Assembly: GCA_020848855.1 (NCBI GenBank)
Contig: JADLHH010000412.1
Coordinates: 1 to 7,222 of the forward strand
DNA: 7,222 nt
Direction of reading: 5' to 3'
Source: Anaerolineae bacterium
GTDB lineage: Bacteria; Chloroflexota; Anaerolineae; Aggregatilineales; Phototrophicaceae
A program made the position numbers and the translations under genes. The notes beneath the pieces are model-generated. The model was given only the letters and a program-made list of their open reading frames with translations. It was not told where the DNA came from and searched no databases. Numbering within the stretch: the first letter of the stretch is position 1; every line of letters begins with the position of its first letter. This document shows positions 1 to 6,207 of this stretch, in pieces.

Positions 1-14
1 CCCCGAATTCGGGG
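1..14. repeat. perfect 14-bp palindrome at the left edge
   Basis: CCCCGAATTCGGGG is its own reverse complement and is followed by G-rich sequence, so the palindrome may extend beyond the window. It could be a protein-binding site or a small hairpin. With the edge cutting it, nothing more can be said. Confidence 0.35.
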
Positions 15-123
15 GAAGGGGGTAAAAGGACGCCAAATTTACGCTAGCGAATAGTTTTTAAACACCCTCATGTCGTGCCCCTACATCCAATTGTTTCTCT
101 CCCCCGTCTTTCCATTATCGCAG
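15..123. other. non-coding stretch with an AT-rich pocket
   Basis: Part of the 283-nt gene-free left end. Positions 35-65 are clearly AT-richer than the surroundings and contain the 8-bp palindrome CGCTAGCG (42-49). This could be the promoter zone of a gene lying further left, but I could not fit a convincing -35/-10 pair on either strand. No credible gene is seen. Confidence 0.3.
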
Positions 124-203
124 GTGTCGCCCCCCGCCCCCTGAACCCCGTCCAGGTGGGAGCGGGACAGTTTGCGCAGCAAACAGGGTGAGGGGAAAAC
201 GCG
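124..203. repeat. GC-rich intergenic repeat-like block with internal inverted repeat
   Basis: Read on the minus strand, this block carries CCCCTCACCCTG, then arms GTTTGC/GCAAAC (170-175 and 179-184, 3-nt loop), a CCC-rich stretch and a G-rich stretch with GGGGGCGGGGGGCG. The composition and layout resemble dispersed non-coding repeats that I associate with Chloroflexota and related genomes; this is recollection, not a match I could run. The 10-mer AACCCCGTCC occurs at 144-153 and again at 252-261. No coding frame is credible here. Confidence 0.4.
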
Positions 204-231
204 CCGCCGAAGTTCATAACAGGCTCTAGCG

Positions 232-267
232 CGTGGGCAGCAGACGGGACAAACCCCGTCCTGCACG
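232..267 (-). terminator. 3' hairpin after the last gene (possible terminator or mRNA end structure)
   Basis: The core is GACGGG (243-248) pairing with CCCGTC (255-260) around a 6-nt loop. Outside it, 261-263 can pair with 238-240 and 264-267 with 232-235, leaving two 2-nt bulges on one arm: 13 pairs in all. In the transcript the structure begins 17 nt after the odhB stop codon, where a 3' end is expected. There is no U-tract, so it could be a rho-type or processed end rather than a standard intrinsic terminator. Confidence 0.4.
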
Positions 268-283
268 AGCGGCTGGCGTTCCG

Positions 284-1399
284 CTACTGGACGACGTGCC
301 GGATTTGCTCGACGCTCATGCCTTCAAGACCCAGACGCGCCAGGCTGCGCCCTGTCTGCCGGAAATCGACCCCCAGCAACTGCGATACGAGCGTGATGTG
401 GGCGCTGATCAAGGGCGTTTCAACGCCACAGCTTTTCGCCAGCGCCTCGATGCACACCAGCCCGTAGGGCACGTCCTCGGTGAGAAAACGGTGATCGAGC
501 GACTGCGGCGCCCAGGCGATTTCGTAGGCGGGATTGGTGCTGACCGTCTGCGCCAGCGTGCCGCCTGCCGCACCCTGATTGCCGTACCAGCTTAGCAGGA
601 CTTCGAGAATGTTCGGCAGGCGCAGGTTAAATGCGCGGGCGACGGACAACCGCTCGCGATCTACCGCCATGACCATTTCGCCAACTGGTTCGGTGACACC
701 TTCCCAATAATACCGCCATTTCGGCTTATCCGGCGCGGTGCGCCCGGCATTGGCGAGCGAGACCGGCGCGTGAACAATCGGGTTGACGTTGCGCAAGCCG
801 GTTTCCAGCACGTTGACCGTGAGCGAGAAATCCGGGAAGAAGGGGCGCAGCCGCTCGAAGACCGCTTCGGTCTTCCACGAGGGCAGCGCGGCGAACGCCA
901 GCCGCTGCTTGTAGCCGCCGACCTTGACGGTCGTGGCGTCCTGCTTGAAAGCGCCGTAAACCAGCCCCTCGGTTTCGGCAAGGGTGGGCAGCGGGCGTCC
1001 GTTTTTGCGCAGCAGGCTGGCAAATTCGAGCGCGCCGCCGAAGTTGCCGCAGAAGAACACGACCAACTGCTCCGGGCGAAAATGGGGCAGGCACAGCTCG
1101 GTGAAGCGCTGTTCGGCGAAGGCGGGAACTACGTACAGGACGATATCGCTGCCCTGAAGCGCCTGCGCGGGATCGTCGGTGATCAGATCGAGCGGGGCGA
1201 AGCCGGACGGCGCAATCGCCTCGACACCAGAGTTGACCAGATCGATGCCGCCGCGTTCCTGAATGGGGGCAATCGTCCGCGCGGCGAATTCGGGCGCTTC
1301 CAGCAGCCGCACGCGGCAGCCCTTCAAAGCCAGGTCGGCAGCGGCGGCGAAAGCGCCATTGCCGCCGCCCAGCACGGTAATTGTCGTCTCTTGCGCCAT
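284..1399 (-). CDS. Second octopine/nopaline dehydrogenase family protein (OdhB)
   Basis: A 371-aa paralogue of OdhA, clearly diverged but with the same architecture. The Rossmann motif is VLGGGNGA (9-16), a GxGxxA variant. The second strand ends in 'RLLEAP' with acidic Glu34, which normally favours NAD(H). 'FFCGNFGGALEF' (115-126) corresponds to OdhA's 'NPGHTGGGLHF'. The C-terminal domain keeps 'NVLETGL', the catalytic His210 ('NPIVH'), and Arg304 and Asp309 in 'HRFLTED' at the same five-residue spacing as octopine dehydrogenase. Both paralogues end with a 'GVD...L..LGLEG' block. The ribosome site is weak (GAGAG, 4-nt spacer) and a strong hairpin precedes the gene, so expression may be lower than its neighbours. 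It is the last gene of the cluster and ends in TAG. Having two such enzymes suggests they act in opposite directions or on different intermediates. Family call firm; substrate and direction unknown. Confidence 0.87.
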   Translation of the reverse strand: MAQETTITVLGGGNGAFAAAADLALKGCRVRLLEAPEFAARTIAPIQERGGIDLVNSGVEAIAPSGFAPLDLITDDPAQALQGSDIVLYVVPAFAEQRFTELCLPHFRPEQLVVFFCGNFGGALEFASLLRKNGRPLPTLAETEGLVYGAFKQDATTVKVGGYKQRLAFAALPSWKTEAVFERLRPFFPDFSLTVNVLETGLRNVNPIVHAPVSLANAGRTAPDKPKWRYYWEGVTEPVGEMVMAVDRERLSVARAFNLRLPNILEVLLSWYGNQGAAGGTLAQTVSTNPAYEIAWAPQSLDHRFLTEDVPYGLVCIEALAKSCGVETPLISAHITLVSQLLGVDFRQTGRSLARLGLEGMSVEQIRHVVQ

Positions 1400-1450
1400 A
1401 TTTCTCTCGTCTTTCGGTTACGATACGTCTCAGTCGGGGCGATCCAGGCG

Positions 1451-1483
1451 AGCAGGGATCGCGGCAGCAAAGCGATCCCTGCT
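1451..1483 (-). other. intercistronic stem-loop, 12-bp perfect stem
   Basis: Arms at 1451-1462 and 1472-1483 are perfectly complementary over 12 bp, around a 9-nt loop (1463-1471). In the mRNA the hairpin begins about 11 nt after the MR/MLE stop codon and lies in the 95-nt gap before odhB. No run of U follows it, so it does not look like an intrinsic terminator. Such structures often protect the upstream message from 3' exonucleases or set unequal expression across an operon. The pairing is directly seen; the function is inferred. Confidence 0.7.
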
Positions 1484-1494
1484 TCCAGATGCCT

Positions 1495-2652
1495 TTAGGC
1501 GATGCGATATTTGGCGATTTTTTCCTCGTCCAGCTCCACGCCCAGCCCTGGACCGTGCGGCACGTACAGATAGCCATCTTCGTACTTGAACGGCTCGGTG
1601 ATAATGTCGTCCAGGTAGAAGCGCCCGGCGACGTTCGTCTGCTCGCGCCCGGCGAGGTTGGTGACGGGATAGACGCAGGCGTGCGAAACGGCTTTGGTCG
1701 AAGCGGACAGGTGCAGGTTGACGGCGTTGCAGATGCCCATTTCGGCAGAGCCGTTGACGTTGCTGGTGAGACCGCCGGCTTCCAGCACCGCCGCCACTTT
1801 CTTGGCGGGGAACAAGCCGCCCGGCTTGGTCGGATAGAGCGAAATGACTTCCGCCGCCTGCCTGTCCAGAATGCGCAGGATGTCCTGCGGCGTCCAGGCA
1901 GATTCATCTGCCATGAGCGGGATGTTGACGCCCGCCGCGACCCGCGCCATCTCTTCGAGACCGGCGACCGGCTGTTCGACAAACAGCACGTCGAATTCCT
2001 CGATGCGCTTGAGGTGGCGAATGGCTTCGGTCGGGTTGCGGTAGCCCTCGTTGCCATCGACGGTGATGCTGATGCTGGGACCGACCGCCTGACGCACCGC
2101 GCGAACGGTCGCTACGTCGCGCTCCGGGTCGAGACCGATCTTGAGCTTGATGGTCTTGATGCCTTCATCGACCGCCTGCAGGGCTTCGGTGACGGCGGCT
2201 TCGACCGGCATAATCCCCAGGCTGTGCGCCAGCGGGATTTTTTCGCGCACCAGCCCGCCGAGCAGGTTGTAAACCGGCGTATCGAGCGCCTTGCCGACGA
2301 TGTCGTAGAGGGCGAAGTCGATGGCGGCTTTGGCGTAGAAATGCCCCTTCGCCGTGCGGTCGAGCAGGTTGTGAATGTGCTCGATGCGGAACGGGTCTTC
2401 GCCCTGGAGCACGACCGAGAAATAATCGTCGATCATGTGCATGACGGTTTTGGCGGTCTCGCCGAAGTACATGCCGTGATCGCCGCCCCATTCCTTGAGC
2501 ACGGGCGCTTCGCCCAGCCCGGTGATGCCTTCGTCGGTGTGTATCTTGACGATGACGTATTTGCCAAGCTCGACTTCCAACCCCCCCGCCATGCGATGCG
2601 GACGGCGTAAGGGCAGTGCGACGCGCAGGGTTTCGATATTGGTGATCTTCAT
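1495..2652 (-). CDS. Mandelate racemase/muconate lactonizing enzyme family protein (enolase superfamily)
   Basis: A 385-aa enolase-superfamily enzyme, starting at MKITNIETL, of normal length. These enzymes abstract a proton alpha to a carboxylate using Mg2+; products include racemised amino acids, epimerised dipeptides and cycloisomerised acids. The N-terminal capping domain (about 1-130) precedes the barrel. Catalytic residues typical of the muconate lactonizing subgroup are visible: Lys169 and Lys171 in a KxK motif ('IKLKIG'), metal ligands Asp199 ('VDGNEG'), Glu226 ('FVEQP') and Asp249 ('ADES'), and the opposite lysine Lys276 in 'YPTKPGG'. 'GSAEMGI' (301-307) closes the active site. The two-lysine arrangement fits 1,1-proton transfer (racemase/epimerase) as well as cycloisomerisation. 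The eighth-strand region reads 'VSHACVYP', without the DxD motif of L-Ala-D/L-Glu epimerases. With a peptidase and opine-type dehydrogenases beside it, an amino-acid derivative is a likely substrate, but this is inference. Confidence 0.9.
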   Translation of the reverse strand: MKITNIETLRVALPLRRPHRMAGGLEVELGKYVIVKIHTDEGITGLGEAPVLKEWGGDHGMYFGETAKTVMHMIDDYFSVVLQGEDPFRIEHIHNLLDRTAKGHFYAKAAIDFALYDIVGKALDTPVYNLLGGLVREKIPLAHSLGIMPVEAAVTEALQAVDEGIKTIKLKIGLDPERDVATVRAVRQAVGPSISITVDGNEGYRNPTEAIRHLKRIEEFDVLFVEQPVAGLEEMARVAAGVNIPLMADESAWTPQDILRILDRQAAEVISLYPTKPGGLFPAKKVAAVLEAGGLTSNVNGSAEMGICNAVNLHLSASTKAVSHACVYPVTNLAGREQTNVAGRFYLDDIITEPFKYEDGYLYVPHGPGLGVELDEEKIAKYRIA

Positions 2653-2660
2653 GACCGGGA

Positions 2661-2664
2661 CTCC
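2661..2664 (-). promoter_or_regulatory. ribosome binding site deciding the start of the MR/MLE gene
   Basis: GGAG on the minus strand with an 8-nt spacer to ATG at 2652. It favours this ATG over an in-frame TTG 30 nt upstream (2682), which would add ten residues outside the conserved domain and has no ribosome site of its own. Confidence 0.65.
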
Positions 2665-2685
2665 GTTTGTATGAACTCGCAACCG

Positions 2686-3822
2686 CTAAACAGGAATTTG
2701 CAGCAGCCGGGATGTATCGACCTGGTCGGTGATGAGTTCGTAGCCGCTGGCGGTGACGAGCACTTCATCTTCCAGTTGATAACCATCTTTGGCGTCGGCG
2801 CCGATGAAGAACGGCTCGACGCACAGCACCATGTTTTCTTCGATCACGCGGTCGAAGCGCGGGTCTTTGCCCAGCCAGGGATGCTCGTGAACGCTGAGAC
2901 CCAGCCCATGCCCGACGAATTTGTAGGGTTCGAGACCGAAGCCGCGATAGGCATCGGCGAAGATTTTGTAAAGCTGCCCGGACGTGACGCCGGGGCGAAG
3001 CTCGGTCAGGATCGCCTTGAGCGTGTCGACCATGATCTGCCACATGTGCGCCTGCTCGGCGTTCGGCTCGCCGACGACGTAGGTGCGCGCCACGTCCGAA
3101 CAGTAGGCGTCGATGTGAGCGAGAATGTCCACACGCATGATGTCGCCGGGCTTGAGGACGCGGTCACTGGGTCCGACGTTGGGCAGGGCGTTGCGCTCGC
3201 CGGACGCGACGACCAGCACCGAAATGTCCTCGATGCCTTCGTTCATCAGCGTTTCGGTAATGATGAAGCCCAATTCACGCTCGGTCATGCCGGCGCGCGC
3301 CCGCTCCAGCAGGCTGCGGTGCGCCTTGTCGGCGGCGCGACCGGCGCGCTTGAGCAGGGCGATCTCGTCCTGGGTTTTCACGCTGCGCAGGTCGAGCAGC
3401 AGGTCGGCGCTGTTGACGAAGGTGGCGTTGGGCAGCCCCTGCTGGATCGCCATGAAGTCCATCGCCGGGAGGTAGTCCAGCTCGATGCCGATGCGACCGG
3501 ATTCCAGCCCAAATTCCTTCAGGGTATCGACCAGCACATCCGAGGCTTCCTGATCGAACTCCTTATAAACGCGCAGGTCGTTGAACCACTTGTTGCGGCG
3601 CTTCGCCGTCGAGGATTCCATGTCCACGACGATCAGCGCATCCTTGTTTTCGTCAGGGGTGACGACGGTCATGGCTAACCGGCGCTGAAGCCCCTGAATG
3701 CGCAGTGATGGGATGACGAAGCCGCAGGTGTAAATCACACTCTCCGGCGCGACGGCAATCAGCGCGTCGAGACCGTTTGCGACCATCGCCTTTTTCTGTC
3801 TGGCAAGAATCTCACTGCTCAC
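2686..3822 (-). CDS. M24-family metallopeptidase (Xaa-Pro aminopeptidase/creatinase fold)
   Basis: A 378-aa cytoplasmic protein with the two-part creatinase/prolidase layout: an N-terminal creatinase-like domain (about 1-145) and a C-terminal pita-bread catalytic domain (about 150-375). Characterised relatives cleave Xaa-Pro peptide bonds with two metal ions, usually Mn or Co. All five metal ligands are readable: Asp232 ('RVDIL'), Asp243 ('CSDVART', the usual 11-residue spacing), His305 ('GHGLG'), Glu336 ('CVEPFF') and Glu351 ('QLEDEV'). The later active-site His312 ('VHEHP') is also present. Unusually, the 'ALPH' motif that normally supplies another active-site His reads ALPN (Asn215). The start is GTG, supported by AAGGAGG eight nt upstream. 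The gene ends in TAG 33 nt before the enolase-superfamily start. It may hydrolyse an amide or peptide bond in the imported compound rather than act as a general prolidase. Family call firm, substrate unknown. Confidence 0.9.
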   Translation of the reverse strand: MSSEILARQKKAMVANGLDALIAVAPESVIYTCGFVIPSLRIQGLQRRLAMTVVTPDENKDALIVVDMESSTAKRRNKWFNDLRVYKEFDQEASDVLVDTLKEFGLESGRIGIELDYLPAMDFMAIQQGLPNATFVNSADLLLDLRSVKTQDEIALLKRAGRAADKAHRSLLERARAGMTERELGFIITETLMNEGIEDISVLVVASGERNALPNVGPSDRVLKPGDIMRVDILAHIDAYCSDVARTYVVGEPNAEQAHMWQIMVDTLKAILTELRPGVTSGQLYKIFADAYRGFGLEPYKFVGHGLGLSVHEHPWLGKDPRFDRVIEENMVLCVEPFFIGADAKDGYQLEDEVLVTASGYELITDQVDTSRLLQIPV

Positions 3823-3830
3823 GTTGATAA

Positions 3831-3837
3831 CCTCCTT
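3831..3837 (-). promoter_or_regulatory. strong ribosome binding site fixing a GTG start (M24 gene)
   Basis: AAGGAGG on the minus strand with an 8-nt spacer (3823-3830) to the GTG at 3822. It is the strongest Shine-Dalgarno in the window. It argues that the rare GTG codon is the true start of the peptidase gene, since no in-frame ATG nearby has a comparable site. The whole gap to the preceding gene is 81 nt. Confidence 0.8.
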
Positions 3838-3903
3838 GAATATCGAGAAGTAAACGGTTTTGCGAAGACCGGCGGCGGGGCGCTTGCTCCACGCTCGCGC
3901 GAT

Positions 3904-4920
3904 CTACCGAAACGCAGGCATGACCTCCTTTGCGAAACGGACGAGGGTGGTTCGCATGGCATCCTGAGCGCCGAGCAGCAGCAGATTGAGGGCATCCACG
4001 CCCTTGTCGAAGACTTCCCCGACCTGCCTGGTCACCTGCTCCGGTGTGCCGATGATCATCAGGCAGCGGACGGTGTCGTCGGTCACGCGGGCGGCAGCAG
4101 CGGCGGGATCGTTGTTCGCCCAGGCGTCGCTGACGCTGTTGAGCACGTCTTCGTCCACGCCCACCCGGAGCATGGCTTCCGGCGGTCCGACGCGCAGCGA
4201 GTACGACACCCAGGGCTTAAGCGCGGCAATCGCCGCCGGAGCGTCGTCGGTGACCTGCACCAACTGCCAGGCGACGACATCGACATCGGCAACCGAGCGA
4301 CCGGTGCGCGCCGCGCCGGATTCGAGACATTCGTAGACATGGGGCAGCCCGCCACTGTTGAACAGCGATTCGACCAGAACGCCGTCGGCAAGCTCCCCGG
4401 CAAGCTGAAGCATCTGCGGTCCGCGCGTGCCGATGTAGATGGGAAGCTCGGCGCGCGGCGGCGAGAAGTCGAGCTTCAACCCCTTAAGCCGGTCGTTCTC
4501 GCCGTCGAAATCGACGGATTCGCCCGCCAGCAGCCGCCGGATGATCCTGATCGAGTCGCGCAGGCGACCGATTGGGCGTTCGAGCTTGAGTCCCATCGGC
4601 GCGAGCACGGTATTCGGGTTCGCCGTGCCCAGACCGAGGCGGAAGCGCCGGTTGGAAACTTCGTCGAGCGTGCCCGCGCCGCGCGCGATCTGCGCCGGGT
4701 AGCGGGTGTAGGGGCTGGTCAAGCCCAAGCCCAAACCGATTTCGCTGGTCGCCTGGGCGCACAAGCCGAGCAGGACGAACGGGTCGCGGTGAAACGTCTG
4801 GTCGGGCAGCCAGGCGCAGCGATAATTCAGTTCCTCGCCCAGGCGGATGAAATCTACCGTCTCGCGGTAATGCCAGGACGGGATGAACGCAAAGTCGAAG
4901 CGCGAACGCTCGGCGGACAT
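3904..4920 (-). CDS. LLM-class oxidoreductase, probably F420-dependent (Mer-like)
   Basis: A 338-aa TIM-barrel enzyme of the luciferase-like monooxygenase superfamily. It most resembles the branch containing 5,10-methylenetetrahydromethanopterin reductase and other F420-dependent oxidoreductases. Visible features: an N-terminal barrel strand FDFAFIPSW (8-16), the motif 'AWLPDQTFHRDPF' (about 36-48), GLGLTSPYTRYPAQIARGAG (64-83) and then RFRLGLGTANP (92-102). 'IYIGTRGP' and 'LAGELADGVL' (about 161-182) form the usual cofactor/phosphate region, and 'GTPEQV' (291-296) is near the C-terminus. Length is normal. The ATG has AAGGAG upstream. The gene lies between two amino-acid-metabolism enzymes, so it probably reduces or oxidises an intermediate of the same pathway using F420 or FMN. 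Cofactor preference is inferred from overall pattern, not from a decisive residue. The family call is strong; the substrate is unknown. Confidence 0.85.
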   Translation of the reverse strand: MSAERSRFDFAFIPSWHYRETVDFIRLGEELNYRCAWLPDQTFHRDPFVLLGLCAQATSEIGLGLGLTSPYTRYPAQIARGAGTLDEVSNRRFRLGLGTANPNTVLAPMGLKLERPIGRLRDSIRIIRRLLAGESVDFDGENDRLKGLKLDFSPPRAELPIYIGTRGPQMLQLAGELADGVLVESLFNSGGLPHVYECLESGAARTGRSVADVDVVAWQLVQVTDDAPAAIAALKPWVSYSLRVGPPEAMLRVGVDEDVLNSVSDAWANNDPAAAAARVTDDTVRCLMIIGTPEQVTRQVGEVFDKGVDALNLLLLGAQDAMRTTLVRFAKEVMPAFR

Positions 4921-4930
4921 GGATTTTTCT

Positions 4931-4936
4931 CTCCTT
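4931..4936 (-). promoter_or_regulatory. ribosome binding site of the luciferase-like gene
   Basis: AAGGAG on the minus strand with a 10-nt A-rich spacer to the ATG at 4920. It sits in the 43-nt gap after odhA and fixes the start of the luciferase-like gene. Confidence 0.7.
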
Positions 4937-4963
4937 ACCCATTCGACGCAGCGATGAACCGCG

Positions 4964-6088
4964 CTACAGGTGTCCTTCGTACAGGAATTCCTTGAGGCGG
5001 TCGACCGGCACGCCTTCCAGCCCCAGCTTTTTCAGCGTCAGCCCTTCCTGCCAGTAATCGACGCCGCGCAGCAGCCCCGCCAGATCGATCATGAGTTTGG
5101 TGACGGGCATATCGACGCCGACCAGCCGCCCGACTTCGTAAATGGGAACCAGCCCGAAGCCGACATCCTCGTTGACGTAGCGGTGGTCGAGCGTGCCCGG
5201 CGACTTCACCAGACGATTCGGCTCACTGTCCTGCAGGGCGATGTACATGTCGTTGGTATCGACGGCGCGTTTGGACGTGAACGCCGCCTCGTAGAAGTAT
5301 TCGATGAAGGTCATTTCCTTCATGCCGAGACCGGATTTGCGGTTCAGGGCGCGCACGACTTCCAGCCGCTCGTCGTCCATCTTCTGGATGGCGCGGGCGA
5401 CGCTGGGCGTAATGCCTTCGGAATAGAAGCGGAAATCGCCCTGCGTGAACTCGATCCAGCCGGCGTTGAGCAGCATTCCGGGCGGGTGCTCCATCGCGTT
5501 GAGGTTGGTCAGCCCGGTTTCCAGCACGTTGCCCGCCGGGACGACGGTGGGGAAGACCGCCTTGATGATGGGCGTCAGTTCGTCCAGGTGCTTGCCCGGA
5601 AACGCCGACAGGCGGAGATTGGGGATGACCAGAAAGATGCCGACTTTCGCCGGACCCGCCTTGCGGCTGCCGTGCGTGATGGTGATCGTCTCGCAGACGC
5701 GCACGTCCTTCTGGTAGCCGGTTTCGCGCAGGCTGTAAACGAAGTGCAGCCCGCCGCCGGTGTGCCCAGGGTTGAGCAGGATGATGTGGTCGTCGGTGAG
5801 GCGCGGCGCGAGCAACTGCGCGTACCAGCCGTGCGCAGTGGTCGGGGTGGTGATGACGATGATGCGCGCGCCTTCGAGCGCTTCGTCAATGCTGCTCGTG
5901 ACGGTATCCAGCGGCGTGAAGCCTTCGCCGATGACGCCGGTGTATTCCAGCCCGCCGCGATCAATGATAGGCTGAATGGTCTCCTGCGTGCGCGAGAACA
6001 TGCTGACCGAGTGCCCCTGTCGCCCCAGGTCAGCCGCGACGGCGCAGCCGCCATGCCCCGCACCCAGTACCGCGATTCGCTCTGCCAT
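4964..6088 (-). CDS. NAD(P)-dependent octopine/nopaline dehydrogenase family protein (OdhA)
   Basis: A 374-aa cytoplasmic oxidoreductase of the opine dehydrogenase family. Characterised members reductively join an amino acid to a 2-oxo acid, or run the reverse. The N-terminal Rossmann domain (about 1-165) opens with GAGHGG (9-14), and NPGHTGGGLHF lies at about 106-116. The C-terminal octopine/nopaline domain follows (about 185-345). The catalytic pattern known from scallop octopine dehydrogenase (His212, Arg324, Asp329) is visible as His201 in 'AMEHPP', Arg303 and Asp308 in 'HRYVNED', with the Arg-to-Asp spacing of five kept. The second Rossmann strand ends in Ser32-Arg33 with no acidic residue, which suggests NADP(H). 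The ATG has a good Shine-Dalgarno (AAAGGA, 8-nt spacer). The luciferase-like gene begins 43 nt after its TAG. The substrate is unknown; proximity to a peptide-type importer favours an opine or N-carboxyalkyl amino acid. The family call is strong, the exact reaction open. Confidence 0.88.
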   Translation of the reverse strand: MAERIAVLGAGHGGCAVAADLGRQGHSVSMFSRTQETIQPIIDRGGLEYTGVIGEGFTPLDTVTSSIDEALEGARIIVITTPTTAHGWYAQLLAPRLTDDHIILLNPGHTGGGLHFVYSLRETGYQKDVRVCETITITHGSRKAGPAKVGIFLVIPNLRLSAFPGKHLDELTPIIKAVFPTVVPAGNVLETGLTNLNAMEHPPGMLLNAGWIEFTQGDFRFYSEGITPSVARAIQKMDDERLEVVRALNRKSGLGMKEMTFIEYFYEAAFTSKRAVDTNDMYIALQDSEPNRLVKSPGTLDHRYVNEDVGFGLVPIYEVGRLVGVDMPVTKLMIDLAGLLRGVDYWQEGLTLKKLGLEGVPVDRLKEFLYEGHL

Positions 6089-6096
6089 ACGTGTTT

Positions 6097-6102
6097 TCCT
6101 TT
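6097..6102 (-). promoter_or_regulatory. ribosome binding site of odhA
   Basis: AAAGGA on the minus strand with an 8-nt spacer to the ATG at 6088. It supports that start and gives odhA independent translation initiation after the long gap following the permease gene. Confidence 0.7.
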
Positions 6103-6129
6103 AGATGCTAGCGAAACGTGCCTAAACCT

Positions 6130-6155
6130 GGCAGGCGAGACGAGGCGCACCTGCC
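6130..6155. repeat. weak inverted repeat in the permease-dehydrogenase gap
   Basis: Perfect 6-bp arms GGCAGG (6130-6135) and CCTGCC (6150-6155) are separated by 14 nt inside the 119-nt gap between the dppC-type gene and odhA. It could fold as a small hairpin in the intercistronic mRNA and act as a processing or stabilising element separating transporter from enzyme genes. No U-tract follows, so it is not a standard terminator. I see no convincing promoter in the gap. An arm length of 6 with a long loop could arise by chance in GC-rich DNA. Confidence 0.25.
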
Positions 6156-6207
6156 GTCATGACTGCTGTTCGTGCTGGAAACGCACGGCTTCCGTTCGGA
6201 TGCCGAT

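Noticed and set aside
81..266. 61-codon minus-strand frame in the left intergenic region
   Set aside because: It overlaps the hairpin and the GC-rich repeat-like block, lacks a ribosome site I can support, and its Cys/Arg-rich translation resembles no protein I know.
726..2057. 443-codon minus-strand frame running across the MR/MLE and odhB genes
   Set aside because: It is out of frame with both well-supported genes, is very rich in Arg, Ser and Pro, and spans the intercistronic hairpin, so it is a frame-shadow, not a fusion protein.
1381..2610. Long open frame on the plus strand antisense to the MR/MLE gene
   Set aside because: It mirrors a gene with complete catalytic motifs, has no recognisable domain, and is expected in GC-rich DNA where antisense stops are rare. 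The same holds for plus-strand frames at 4970-6211, 2671-3678, 4339-4995 and 770-1498.
2653..2682. Ten-residue N-terminal extension of the MR/MLE protein from a TTG codon
   Set aside because: The ATG at 2652 has GGAG at good spacing and begins exactly at the conserved first strand; the TTG has neither.
6122..6159. Possible 12-residue leader peptide before odhA
   Set aside because: An ATG opens a tiny frame in the gap, but there is no Shine-Dalgarno, no attenuator-like alternative pairing, and no codon run hinting at regulation.
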